A stretch of 64,000 nt of DNA from Ehretia macrophylla. Its lineage: Eukaryota > Streptophyta > Magnoliopsida > Boraginales > Ehretiaceae. Both the position numbers and the translations under genes were made by a program. This document shows, in pieces, positions 12,099-22,575 of this stretch (positions are counted from its first letter, which is position 1; every line of letters starts with the position of its first letter). The notes under the pieces are model-generated. The model was not told the origin of the DNA, did no database searches, and saw nothing but the letters and a program-made list of their open reading frames with translations. Where the stretch lies: the NCBI GenBank assembly GCA_037974665.1, contig CM075764.1, positions 77,826,325-77,890,324 on the forward strand. The letters are read 5' to 3'.

Positions 12099-12716
12099 TC
12101 AAGCCCGGTTCATCGGGAACACAAACCCTGTTCCGAAACTGAAGAATACCGTCCTCATGCAGTTTAAGTCAGACTGATCATCTGTGATCTGATCCTTGAT
12201 CTTCTGAAGTTTAACATCAAGTTGCTGAGCTTCTCTGATCTGAGACAACAATAAAGGCTGAATACGGAGATGTGAACACATCACCCCAACCTGAGTCAAC
12301 TCCGGTCTCCAATAAGTAAATTCTTCAAGAATCTCCCATTTCTTGACAGCCAAACAAGCAACACTCGTCCTCCAGCTGAGAGCATCTACTACAATATTTG
12401 CCTTCCTAAGTAAATAGCTGATAGAGCAATTATAATCCCCAAGAAGTTCCATCCACCTCCGCTGACGCATATTCAACTCCTTCTGTGAGAACAAGTACTT
12501 CAGACTCTTATGATCAGTAAAAATCTCGAACTTACTGCCCCACAGATAATGACGCCACTTCTTCAGTGCGAAGACAACTGCTGCCAACTCAAGATCATGA
12601 GTCAGATAATTCACCTCATAAGGCTTCAACTTCCTGGAAGCATAGGCAATAACTCGGTCATCCTGCATAAGAACATATCCCAACCCCTCCTTGGATGCAT
12701 CGCTGTAAATGACCAT
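12099..12716 (-). pseudogene. Tekay RNase H domain
   Basis: RNase H of the pol polyprotein, which degrades the RNA strand of the replication hybrid. Seen: [79 protein letters not shown]. It lies in the same frame as the RT part, separated from it by in-frame stops at about 12819 and 12731. The open frame ends where the following zinc-finger region goes out of frame. Confidence 0.88.
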
Positions 12717-12818
12717 ATTATCGGTCCCCTATGGTAGAGCAAGTACTGGAGCAGTAGTCAACCTCTTTTTCAACTCCTGAAACCTACTCTCATACTTCTC
12801 ATCCCAAGCAAAGATAGT

Positions 12819-13772
12819 CTATTTCTGAGTCAACTTAGAAAGTGGCCCTGCAATCTTAGAGAAGTTCTTGACAAATCTACGGTAATAACCTGCCAAGCCA
12901 AGAAAGCTACGAACCTCCGAAACATTCTCCGGATGTTTCCAAGACATCACCACTTCAATCTTAGTGGGATCTACAGAAATACCGCTCTGTGTGATAACAT
13001 GGCCAAGAAAAGATATGCGTTGCAGCCAAAATTCACATTTGCTGAACTTGGCAAACAACTGATGCTCCTGCTGTAAGACAAGCCGTAGATATTGCTCATG
13101 CTCCGATTTAGATTTAGAATAGACCAAGATATCATCAATAAAGATTACCACGAACTGGTCTAAATACGGCTGAAAAACCCGATGCATAAGATCCATGAAT
13201 GCTGCCGGTGCATTAGTTAATCCAAAGGGCATAACAACAAACTCATAATGCCCGTACCGAGTCCTGAAGGCAGACTTCGGAACATCTTCCGTATGAATCC
13301 GAAGCTGATAATACCCCTGCCTCAAATCAAATTTAGAATAGACTTTGGCTCCCTGAAGTTGATCAAACAACTCGTCAATCAGTGGCAAAGGATACTTATT
13401 CTTAATGGTCACCTGATTCAAACCACGATAATCAATAAACAATCTCAAGGTACCATCCTTCTTCTCCACTAATAAAACAGAAGCTCCCCAAGGTGAAGAA
13501 CTCTGCTGAATAAATCCCTTATCCAATAACTCATACAACTGAGTCTTCAGCTCCTTCAACTCAGCTGGTGCCATCCGGTATGCTGATTTAGAAATAGGTT
13601 GAGTACCGGGAACAAGATTAATCACAAAATCCACATCTCTCTCTGGCAGTAACCCTGGCAACTCCTCAGGAAATACATTGGGATATTCCCGAATAATAAG
13701 GACTTCCTCCAGCTGTAGCTTAAATGTCATAGGATCGGGGCATTCAGACCTACCTCGGGGGAAATGGGTCAT
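12819..13772 (-). pseudogene. Tekay reverse transcriptase with chimeric N terminus
   Basis: RT palm and fingers are well preserved: [54 protein letters not shown], catalytic FIDDILVYS (the Y/FxDD motif), and the thumb [20 protein letters not shown]. The first dozen or so residues of the open frame ([13 protein letters not shown]) are not RT. They come from reading the flanking solo LTR and a filler backward, because the element is truncated at about 13725. The frame ends at a stop (12819), beyond which the same frame continues to RNase H. Confidence 0.9.
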
Positions 13773-14502
13773 AGGATCGGGGTACGTCCGGAGTATCCCA
13801 TTTGGAGGAATAAAGGGTTTGCCGATATTTGCTTGAAGATCATGGTTCGTGGTTCGAGATTGAAGACATAAAGTGGAACCATATCCTTTTTATATGTGGT
13901 TAAATACTTGTCTATCTAGTCTTGTTACTTTGTGTTATATATATGGCTATCTTTGTTGCATAACATGTTGCACGCCCGGTATGCTGCATCATCTCCCTCA
14001 CTGGGTAACTTTGGTTACTTATTCCTCGTTTTAACATATTACAGGTGCAGTTAGAACAACTACCTTGAGTGTTATGTTGCTGGTTGTTTATCTTGCTGAG
14101 GTTGAATCCCTTTGAAGATGTGTGTTATTGTGTTATGTCTTATTTTGAGACCTTTGAGGTCCTGTATGTATTAATGATAAATTTTGTGGGTTGTAATTAA
14201 AGCTGTAGTCTTGAATAGTTAGTGGCTTAGTTGGCATGTAATATCAAAAGATAGACTATTATTATCTTTTGATTGCATGCTCGTGTGGTTATGTTTTTCT
14301 GACTAAGGCTCGGATGGCCTTGAGACTGGGAAAAGTGGGACAGTTGGAGTTGGGGTGTTGTATTGTGGTCGTACTTGTTGCTTGCAAGTTTTTAATTAGC
14401 CTTATAAACAGGGGAGACTCCGTCCATTTTCCCTCGTGTTTTGTGTCTTGGGTTTCGGGTTTGGGGCTCCGGTCTCGAGAGGGATCGGGGTGTTACAAGC
14501 TA

Positions 14503-15152
14503 CTTATCCAATATTTCTATGAGGGCCTTCTACCCACTAATAGGAGCATGATTGATGTTGTGAGTGGAGGAGCTTTGGTGGATAAAACTCCCGAGGCCGC
14601 GAGGAACTTGATTGCAAATATGGTGGCTAATTCTCAACAGTTTAGCACAAGGCTCGAAGCTCCGTCCAAGCATGTTAATGAGGTAAATGTTTCATTCCTT
14701 GAAGAACAGATTGTGAGTCTAACTTCTCTTGTTCGTCAGATGGTTGTAGGTAATAAGCAAACAACGAAGGCTTATGAGATTTGTTTAGGCATCCAACTGA
14801 TATGTGCCCAACTCTTCAAGAGGAACCCGTAGAGCAAGTGAATGCGGTGGGTGGTTTACCTGGACAACTACAAAGGAAGTATGATCCCTTTTCGAACACG
14901 TATAACCCAGCATAGAGGGATCATCCTAATCTTAGCTATGGGAATCCACAAATAAATCAGTATGTGACTCAAAACCGCCCAAGTTATTAGCAATATAAAT
15001 AGCCATATCAACAATCAGGGCAAACTTCTAATTCAGGTATGTCTTTAGAAGATATTATTAAGTCTCTTGCCACTAATACTTTGCAACTTCAACAGGAGAT
15101 GGAACAATTTCAACAAGAAGCGAGAGCCAGTATCCAAAGTTTGGACAAGTAG
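14503..15152 (+). pseudogene. Athila gag, C-terminal part, broken
   Basis: It resumes gag exactly where 6341 left off: LIQYFYEGLLP, SMIDVVSGGALVDKTPEAARNLIANM, then the SLTSLVRQM region. A single-base loss near 14787 shifts the frame within the zinc-knuckle region; in the shifted frame the ICLGHPTDMCPTLQEEP type of wording is recognisable, with Tyr where the first Cys would be. Several stops follow in that frame, for example TAG at 14913-14915. The coiled, Gln-rich segment LQQEMEQFQQEARASIQSL lies just before 15152. Confidence 0.85.
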
Positions 15153-16319
15153 GTGAGGCAAATGGCAACTGCAATTAGTCGGTTAGAGGCACAGAGTTCG
15201 GGAAAATTACCTTCTCAAACGGAAGTAAATCCAAGAGAAAATTTAAGTGCAATCGTTTTGAGAAGTGGTAAAGAGCTTGAGATTCCAAAAAAGGCAGCCC
15301 CTACATCGTCGAAGCAAGAAAAAGAGAAAAATGTTGTTGTAGGCAGTGACTTTCCCAATGATGATAAAGTACCTAAGCGTAAGTTTCCACCTCTTTCTAA
15401 TTATAAACTAGTACCCATTTTTCCTCATGCTTTAGCAGAATCTCAAAAATATGAGCAAAATAGTAATTTATATGAGACTTTTCGTAGATGTGAGGTAAAT
15501 ATTCCACTTTTAGATGCTATTAAACAAGTATCTCGTTATGCTAAATTTTTGAAAGAACTGTGTACGATTAAGAGGAAACATAAACTTAAGGTATGTGAGA
15601 CGGTGAGAGTAGGGGATAATGTTTCTGCAGTTATTCAAAGAAAACTCCCTACAACGTGCAAAGATCCAGGTATGTTTACTATCCCTTGTACGATAGGTAA
15701 CACTAAAGTTGATAAAGCCATGATAGATTTAGGAGCTTCTATTAATGTCATGTCATATTCTAAATATGTTTCTTTGAAACTTGGACCTTTGAATGAAACT
15801 AGTATGGTGATACAATTGGCCGATAGATCTAATGTCTATCCTAAGGGGATAGTTGAGGATGTTCTTGTGCAAGTTAATGATTTGGTTTCCTTCTGATTTA
15901 TATGTGCTTGATATGGGGAATGGTGATGAGAATACGACTATTTTGTTAGGAATACCATTCTTAAAAACATCCAAGACTAAGATAGACGTTCATAGTGGCA
16001 CATTTACCATGGAATTTGATGGGAGACTATTAAGTTTAATATTTATGATGCCATGAAATATCCTGGTGATGATAATCCTGTTTATTCTATTGATATGATT
16101 GATTCTTTAGCACAGGAAGTAACAGAATTCGATGAAAAATGTAGATTGGAAGTTGTCATCAGTAAGCATCTTGAGGAAGGGATTAAGGAGTTAGCCTTCA
16201 GTGCTGATTTGCAAGACACTATTATAGCATTGAATGTTTTTCCACAGGAACCTATTCCAGATTTGAAGCCTTTCCAAGAGGAGAATGTGAAAGAATTGGA
16301 CTTTGATAATCCTGATTGA
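15153..16319 (+). pseudogene. Athila gag tail and aspartic protease, broken
   Basis: The frame 15153-15896 carries the linker QMATAISRLEAQSSGK, NLSAIVLRSGKEL and the aspartic protease core with the active site DLGAS (VDKAMIDLGASINVM). A one-base shift near 15885 moves the protease tail (YVLDMGNGDENTTILLGIPFLKTSKTKIDVHSGT) to the 15853-16056 frame, and a further shift leads to 16053-16319 (YPGDDNPVYSIDMIDSLAQ and on). Sequence that normally introduces the RT domain stops near 16250, so the polymerase part has been deleted. Confidence 0.88.
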
Positions 16320-18088
16320 AGAAGGAAGCATTGAGTCGAGTCAACGACAGTAAACAAAGTCGCTGCTTAGAAGGCAACCCAAGGGTAGTTTGTCTCACTG
16401 GCTGATGTTAAATGGATCCAGGTATTTTAATTTTTCAGATATTAGTTAGTTTGACATGTTTATTGTTTCACAGAGTCGGCTTTAGTGCCTCCCAGAGTTC
16501 AGAGCCTTTGTATGGGGATGTAAATAGGGTCGGCCAACAAAAAAATAAAAAAATATAAAAATGAAAATAAAAAAACAAACTACTTTATTATTGTTGTTTC
16601 CTGTTATTTTGTTTTTTCTTATTTTTTTAGGCTTCACTGAATAGATGCAGATTTAAAGCATTACTTTTCTTCTCTCTAACAAGTGTTTCAGGTATGTCTT
16701 CCTACAGACTATATTTCTCTTACTTCACTTGCTTTCATGTTTCTATTCATATTTGCATAAATTTGAAAGTTTATTTTTACTCATTGAGGACAATGAAAGT
16801 TTCAAGTACGGGGGAGTGGATTTAGGTTGTGTTTTAATTTTTTTTTTTTTTTTAAAACAAAGTTTTCAATGGTTTTTTTTTAGCATGGCATGAGCAAGGT
16901 GCAATTAAGTTTGAAAGACTCAAAACATGATTGAATAAGTACTTTTTCACTTAAAATTAATTAATTTAGTTATTTTCCTTGAGCATGGTAGTGACTGAAT
17001 TACGTAGACGAAAGCTGGTGAGATTTTGAGCCTTTAGACTGACACATCCATAATCAGTCTAATTTTTTTTTTTCATGAGAGATATTCTTCCATGGATTTG
17101 TTTCTCTAGAACTTGTCTTGATTCTCTTCGAGGTCACATTGACGCATGCATGCATGAACATGATTAAGGTATCCTTTGATTTATCTACATAAGCCAAATA
17201 GCCTACCGTGTAATTAATTTTTCCCTTTGGTAAACCCTTTTGAGCTTTATTGACCTTGTTTATTGTGAACCTACGTTAGAAGCTTTAAACCCAAAAAACA
17301 ATGTATTTACCCAAGCCTTAGGACTAGTGGAGCATTGTTCAACGTTATGATATGTATGGGTGTGCAAGAAATAAGTGTGGGGGTATCTGAATTTGTGGTG
17401 TGGCTATGATTGGTAAAATGGAACATGTTTTCATTTTCGATATGTGAGTTCCATTGTTGATATAATCTTGGTGAAAAAATAATAAGAAAAAAAGGGAAAG
17501 AATAAAAAAAAGAAAAAAAAAGACAAGGAAGAAAGAAAGTGATGGAGGAAATTTCTTTTAAATTGTCCATATTCAAATTCATCTTAAATATTCCAAGGAA
17601 TGGTTCTGTTTATACATGATATATACGAAGGTAAAAGCTATTGAATGAGTGATTGGTTTTTACATGTCTTACATATTCGAGCTTGAGTTGGTTTATTTTT
17701 GCTCCGCTAGTTTCGATGGCTTTTGAGTTACATTCCCAAATATTTTTCACTTTTGTCCTAAACCCCGTTACAACACTTGAAAAGTCCTTATGATTTGTGT
17801 TATGCATGTGATCTTAGTGGTGGAGAATGAGAAAATATGCAAGACTATGGTAGATCATTTTCATTGGAATAAATTTGAACGAAACATATACCCTTCAACA
17901 CATGAGAGTCGAGCGTTTATTTTTGTGAGGATCAACGTATTTAGTTTACTCCATCTTTGAGTGAGAATGCTTACTAAGTAATTATAAGTTGGTTAAGAAT
18001 GTTTGTTCCTGATATGTTATGAGTTTTGAAGAGTTTGGTTGTTCTTTGTTGATGGCGTTGCAACTTTGGTATTCTTGAAAATTTGAGT
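16320..18088 (+). other. Athila 3' non-coding region
   Basis: This long region between the deleted pol and the 3' LTR begins with a segment typical of the end of Athila/Tat coding regions (gtcaacgacagtaaacaaag, then gaaggcaacccaag). It contains purine-rich runs at 17486-17550 and G-rich tracts at about 16808-16818 (acgggggagtgg) and 17371-17382 (aagtgtgggggt) that resemble the terminal PPT. No env-like or other open frame is supported. Confidence 0.65.
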
Positions 18089-18127
18089 TTTGCTCGAGAA
18101 CGAGCAAAGGTTAAGTGTGGGGAAATT
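18089..18127 (+). other. Hairpin plus polypurine tract before the Athila 3' LTR
   Basis: TTTGCTCG (18089-18096), loop AGAA, CGAGCAAA (18101-18108) is a perfect 8-bp stem. It is followed by ggttaagtgtggggaaatt, whose G-rich end at the LTR boundary is the PPT used to prime plus-strand synthesis. Confidence 0.8.
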
Positions 18128-19536
18128 TGATAAGAATGCAAAATGTCATATTTTTCTCCCTTAATGTTTAATCTTTTACACCTATTTAATGCCTAAATAT
18201 ACTCATTATTTTTATATTTTGATTTAGGAAGCAAATGGAGGAGTTAGGAGCAAAACGAAGCTAAAATCGCGTAATTCTGGATAGCTCTGACACTGTTAAG
18301 TTTTTTGGGTATAAATCTCTTATCTGAACTCCAATTGAGGCAATTCAAGATATTCTGGAAAGCCGAGAAGAAGATCTACAACTTTCATGTTTTGAGTCTT
18401 GAGAAATAAAGGCTGCATCAATGTCAAAATTGGACATGAACTTGCTACACCTGTGCTGTTGAACGTTCTGGAATGTTCTTTATCTAGAAGCTTGTAGTTG
18501 ATGGTAGAAGAAGTAGTGCACGAAAATTCCAGCTATTTTAGGTATCCTAATTGTATTAGGACTTTTCTAGTTGTTTTAAGATTTCCTAGTTATATTAGGA
18601 GTTTTCTTTACCTTTAATATTTTCTTATTTTATTTAGATTAGAATTCCATTATCTTAGGGGATTTGGTAGGCTTCACAAACTATAAATAAGGGGAGAAAT
18701 ATTCAGATTTTGGGGGACCTCTTATCTTTCTCTCCTCTTAGTTTTCGAGTTTTCTTCATGGCTCTGCATGGCTAAACCTTTATTCTTGGTCGAAGGAAAC
18801 TGAAGCCTCGCAATCAAGAAAACTGTGAGATCTAATTAGTTTTCATTGTTCAATTTATGCTTTAAGTATTGAATGTTCTTATGTTTTATTTATATGATTC
18901 TTTCGTTTAATTGGTAGGGTGGTCAACTAGTTTATTATTCGTTATAATCTACTGCTAAGTTAGATATCAAATCCGTAATTGTTTGATTCCTCTAATTTGC
19001 GAAACAACTAAGATTTAATAATTTGTTGCGGCAGAGATTATTAGATTTCAGGAAGAATGTTTAACTAAATTAAATGCAACCGTGTGTGCTTGTGTTGTTT
19101 AGCTTCATCAATCCCTCTAATTCTTAAAGCTGCTGCTAGATTAAACCTTTAGCATGTGTCTGAGGTTGTTTAGTGGTTAGGGTTAATTAGGTCGCGTGTA
19201 TTTTAATTAACTAAGACTAAGGAGAGATAGGAAAATAATTCCAACGGTGAATATTTGAAGTTTGAATTGATATATACTTGCATCAATGATCAGTTACAAG
19301 ATTCCGATGGTGGATGTTGACTTAGACCAAGGTTCGTTTTCTTGATTAAATCCGATATTTTTAATTTCAGTAATTTTTCTTAAGTTTTCTTTATACTTAA
19401 ACCCTTCCCCCCCAACCCTGTTTACGTAACATAAAATTAGCTTAGATACTTTCTGTGGGAACGATCCTTACTCGCACTACTACATATATTTTTTGAAGTA
19501 CATGTTTTATTTTTGGGTGCCTGCGACAGCACACCA
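18128..19536 (+). repeat. Athila 3' LTR (1409 bp)
   Basis: Direct repeat of 3936-5337 with the same TGATAAG start and ACACCA end, followed by the target duplication acacc. TATA box at 18682-18689. Confidence 0.92.
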
Positions 19537-20057
19537 ACACCAAAATAGAGATCCAATCACTTTTTGGGTCTCTAAATTTAATGTAAAAAAGTAAATTGAG
19601 TCTCTATTTTGGTTTAAATTTCTAAAAAGTGGTGGGCCCCATTGGAGATTTGAGTTAAAATAGAGACCCGAGTCTCTAAAACTTACCAAAAATAGTAAGT
19701 TTTTATGAATAGTATACCATTTTTTTTGCCATTGGAGATACCCTTAAGGGTAAGAATATGAGTGATAGAATTTATATTCATAAATATATTCTAAAAGGTA
19801 GTCCTCGATCGTAGGATAAATTAATTGGGCATTAGTTTATTCGGATAGATTGAATTACAGTCTACTATCCAAATAATATAAGATATTGATTTAGGTGGTT
19901 AGTCTCATATCATTAAAGTAAATATATAAGTACTTGTTGAGAATAAGTAACTCGGCATGACCGCTAATATAACGAATTACATGAATTAGATAATAATTCA
20001 TTGTATAATATAATAGTGCAATTAATCCTTGAACTTGAGACATCACAGACCAACACT

Positions 20058-21920
20058 CATGAGGTAGATCCGTATGCCCCAACGAGGTGAACCAAGCCTC
20101 TGGGGTAGAAGGGTGTGCCTCAGCAAGAGAGGGAATCGACATCATGGTAACCGAGCTAGACCGACAACCCGATGCTGCCCGCAGTTTCTTGACACTACCA
20201 TGTTTGAAAGGTTGCGCAACCCTATTTGATCACGAGAATTCACAAGATATTACGAGAAACCACAAATAGCATTATAATACAATAATCACATAAACGAGGG
20301 ACAACAAAGTAGGTTGTCCTCACATGTAAATATCGATACACGAACAAGTCAATAAACATATATTTAACATAACAAGTGTTAATACAAGGCAATTAAGTCA
20401 ATAGGCTTAACTATACAATATTACCCTTTTGCTCAAGGCTCGATTCAAGGCACATACGGAAATACGAAACCACCAATTCACAAACGAACCATACCACACC
20501 TCTAGTTACACTTTATGACCCACTCTAGTACTACAAAACTCTATTTTTTACAGTGTTTAGCCCAAAATCCCCGAAAGCCCCATAGGTGATTTGAACTATA
20601 GCTACCCGAACCAAACCCCAAACGAGTGCCATAAAAGCACTTTAAGCTCCTCCACACCCAATATACACTAAATATAGTATTCAATTACACACGGACAACA
20701 CTTTCACGCAAAGCCCCTTTCGATTCCAAGCCGATTTTGCATGTTTATTCAAGTTCTGATCAAAGCAATCACGTATAATCACTAATCTATGTTCATTAGC
20801 ACCAATAGCATCTATAGATATCATAAACACAAACTTAGAACCAACTTTGCACAAAAACCCTAAGATAGTACTATTAATCATCTTGTTAAATTCACCCCTT
20901 TGCAAAATTCTATCAAACAAGCCATTTAACCACACAAATCAAGTCTCTACAACACGTAGACAATACTTTATACAAAATTCATGCATAATATAACCATAAA
21001 GCAATAAATCATGAAATTAAAGTTTATGGCATAAGCATGAAAACATGTAAAAATGCTAAATCCCTCACCTAAGAAGCTTGGAGATGGTTAGATGATGATC
21101 TTTGATGGCTAAAACACTTCTTGTAAGTTTGGTTTGGAGCAAAAATTGAAAGCCCTAAAATTTTCCATTTTTTCCTTTTTTTCTCTACAATGTCGATTTG
21201 GCCTTCTTCTTCTTTTTTTTTTTCTTTTGCTCTTTGACTATTTAAAGTGGTGGATAGGCTAAATGGGTTTGGGTAGAAGGATTTGGGTATGTGTTAGTTT
21301 TAAAAAAATGCAAGAAACTTAGTTTAAACGCCCAAAATGCATTCTAAAGTTTGCTATTCATAGCGGGACACAAACCAATTTTTATTTCACACTTCCCGAT
21401 ATGCTATGCACATAATCCTATTTCTTTCATGGCTCATATAAGTCACGTAACATGGAAAAAATGAAAATTCGGACAAATAAAATGGTTGAAAATTCATATG
21501 AATAGTACCCATGTGTTAAATGAACTTTAAAATAAATAAATGTAACAAATAATTGCACAAAATGTAATAAATGATATGCACATGCTCCAGGGCTTGCGTA
21601 TTACATCTTGGATCAAATAGGTTTGGATTGGCAAGATTAAACAAGCTCAAGTTCTAAACATGCAAATAGATGATACTATTCATACGAAACATAAATCATT
21701 TTTCCTACCCGCCTTCCCAACGTGTCATGCAAATAATACCAATTTCCTCATGCCTCTTAAAAGTCAAGTATCATGAGAAAAATATAAAATCAGAAAAACA
21801 AAACAGTCGAAAATACTATGAATAGTAACTTTTTCTCATTATTCAACAAATGTCACATAAATGCATATAAATTATCACTAAATCAGTAAATGCACATGCA
21901 TGCGAGTCCAGGGTCTCCCA
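20058..21920 (-). repeat. Gypsy LTR fragment, minus strand
   Basis: In the minus-strand sense it starts TGGGAGACCCTGGACTCG (21920 downward). It contains the family landmarks CCTACTTTGTT, GGTTGCGCAACC, GACATGGTAG and GCATCGGGTTG, then breaks off at about 20058, where the homologous LTRs continue with GACCTAC. Its 5' third holds a tandem duplication (21350-21605 and 21662-21920). No partner LTR or interior was found, so it is a truncated solo or partial LTR. Confidence 0.75.
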
Positions 21921-22355
21921 GAAGTTGTATATATTTAAGATATAAGAGCATGAAAATGAATTAATGATTAATAATTCTATATTCTAATTAACAAAAGTAG
22001 GATTAATGAAATACAAAGTGAAAAACAATGAAAATTTTATGCATTGTCATTAGTTTTTCACATACCAATCAAATTCTTATTTCGCACTAACATCAATGAA
22101 TTAGTGTAAATTGAAGAGTGACTATAATAAAAGATAATATTTAGCTTAGAAGAAGTACTTGAAACAAAAGAATTGATTATATCAAACAAATTATATCTTT
22201 TGCATGATAATTCGTAACCCGATGGTGGCCATTGGCCACCAAATGGCGACAAAAAGTAAAATTTTGGTCGGCCTTTGGTCACCAATAGTTACGAAGGGAC
22301 TACGAAATGTCTTTATTCATAGGATGTTAGATTGATTTAGAATATAAGAATTAAT

Positions 22356-22575
22356 TGTTGGAGTATGTACCCTAAAGGCCAATTTGTTGTAATTTTAGGA
22401 TATTATATTTTGTATTATTTAATGAATTAATGGGCTATTTATTTATTTATAATTAATGTATTTATGCATGTTATTAATCTATGTAATTAGCCATGAACAG
22501 GTGCATGTATATTTATATTTTTTGCTGCGTTTTATTTAGTTAAAAATTTTAAAATACTATGCACGATTCCTAACA
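22356..22575 (+). repeat. Copia 5' LTR with large internal deletion
   Basis: The first ~110 bases match the start of the 3' LTR and the last ~110 match its end. About 1.28 kb in between is missing, the joint lying near aattaatgtatttatgcatg. Both termini are intact. Confidence 0.85.

Larger units (their letters stand above)
8334..13740 (-). mobile_element. Tekay/Del chromovirus, 5'-truncated
   Basis: A Ty3-gypsy element read on the minus strand: pol remnant (about 13725 down to 10786), purine tract, then the 3' LTR (10774 down to 8334). Gag, protease, the N terminus of reverse transcriptase and the 5' LTR are missing. The order RT, RNase H, integrase, then a C-terminal chromodomain, and the wording of the INT/chromodomain region place it with the Tekay (Del) chromoviruses. 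It sits inside the solo LTR of 6342-14497. The broken end at about 13726 carries a 15-base filler. Stops and at least one frameshift make pol non-functional. Confidence 0.88.
6342..14497 (+). mobile_element. Gypsy solo LTR in Athila gag, itself interrupted
   Basis: It starts TGTGACGCCCCAG and ends GATCGGGGTGTTACA, flanked by agcta at 6337-6341 and 14498-14502. Once the inner Tekay insertion (about 8334-13740) is removed, the remaining 2750 bases align along their length with the solo LTR at 24455-26938. Shared landmarks are the ctttgtc/tctcgtgatcttgac block, GACATrGTAG, CCCTCGACTACCATG, and GGTTCGAGATTGAAGACA near the 3' side. No internal element sequence of its own remains, which fits LTR-LTR recombination before the second insertion. 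Sense strand is taken as plus. Confidence 0.85.
3936..19536 (+). mobile_element. Athila-type Ty3-gypsy element, non-autonomous
   Basis: Complete at both ends. LTRs at 3936-5337 and 18128-19536 start TGATAAGAATGC and end GACAGCACACCA, and the 5-bp target duplication is acacc (3931-3935 and 19537-19541). A tRNA-Asp-type PBS follows the left LTR and a purine tract precedes the right one. Coding remnants are gag (5685-6341 and 14503 on) and protease (to about 16250). Reverse transcriptase, RNase H and integrase are absent. Gag is interrupted by an 8156-bp insertion (6342-14497). The gag block (KDWFYYLPSGSITTWNEMKR), DLGAS protease motif and PBS type point to Athila. Confidence 0.92.
3805..19741. 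mobile_element. Fold-back MITE split by the Athila insertion
   Basis: The left arm 3805-3935 and right arm 19542-19741 form a MITE of about 331 bp once the Athila element is removed. The arms are inverted repeats over about 130 bases (GTATCTC..AATGG at the tip, AAAACTTACTATTTTTGGTAA, TTTTAACTCAAATCTC, CCACTACTTTTTAGA). The sequence ccttaag occurs directly outside both tips (3798-3804 and 19742-19748); because CTTAAG is palindromic the exact target duplication is ambiguous. The superfamily (Harbinger or hAT) is not certain. Confidence 0.8.
3636..20045 (+). mobile_element. Copia LTR fragment, host of the nested stack
   Basis: Two pieces, 3636-3804 and 19742-20045, together follow the first half of the copia LTR at 30972-32473. 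They share the start (TGTTAGATTAGATGCTCTAA against TGTTGGAGTATATGTCCTAA) and blocks such as gataaattaattgggc, tacagtctacta and ataagtacttgtt. The right half is missing after about 20045, where a gypsy LTR fragment begins. It is a diverged relative, not a recent copy. Everything between the two pieces is younger, inserted DNA. Confidence 0.75.
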
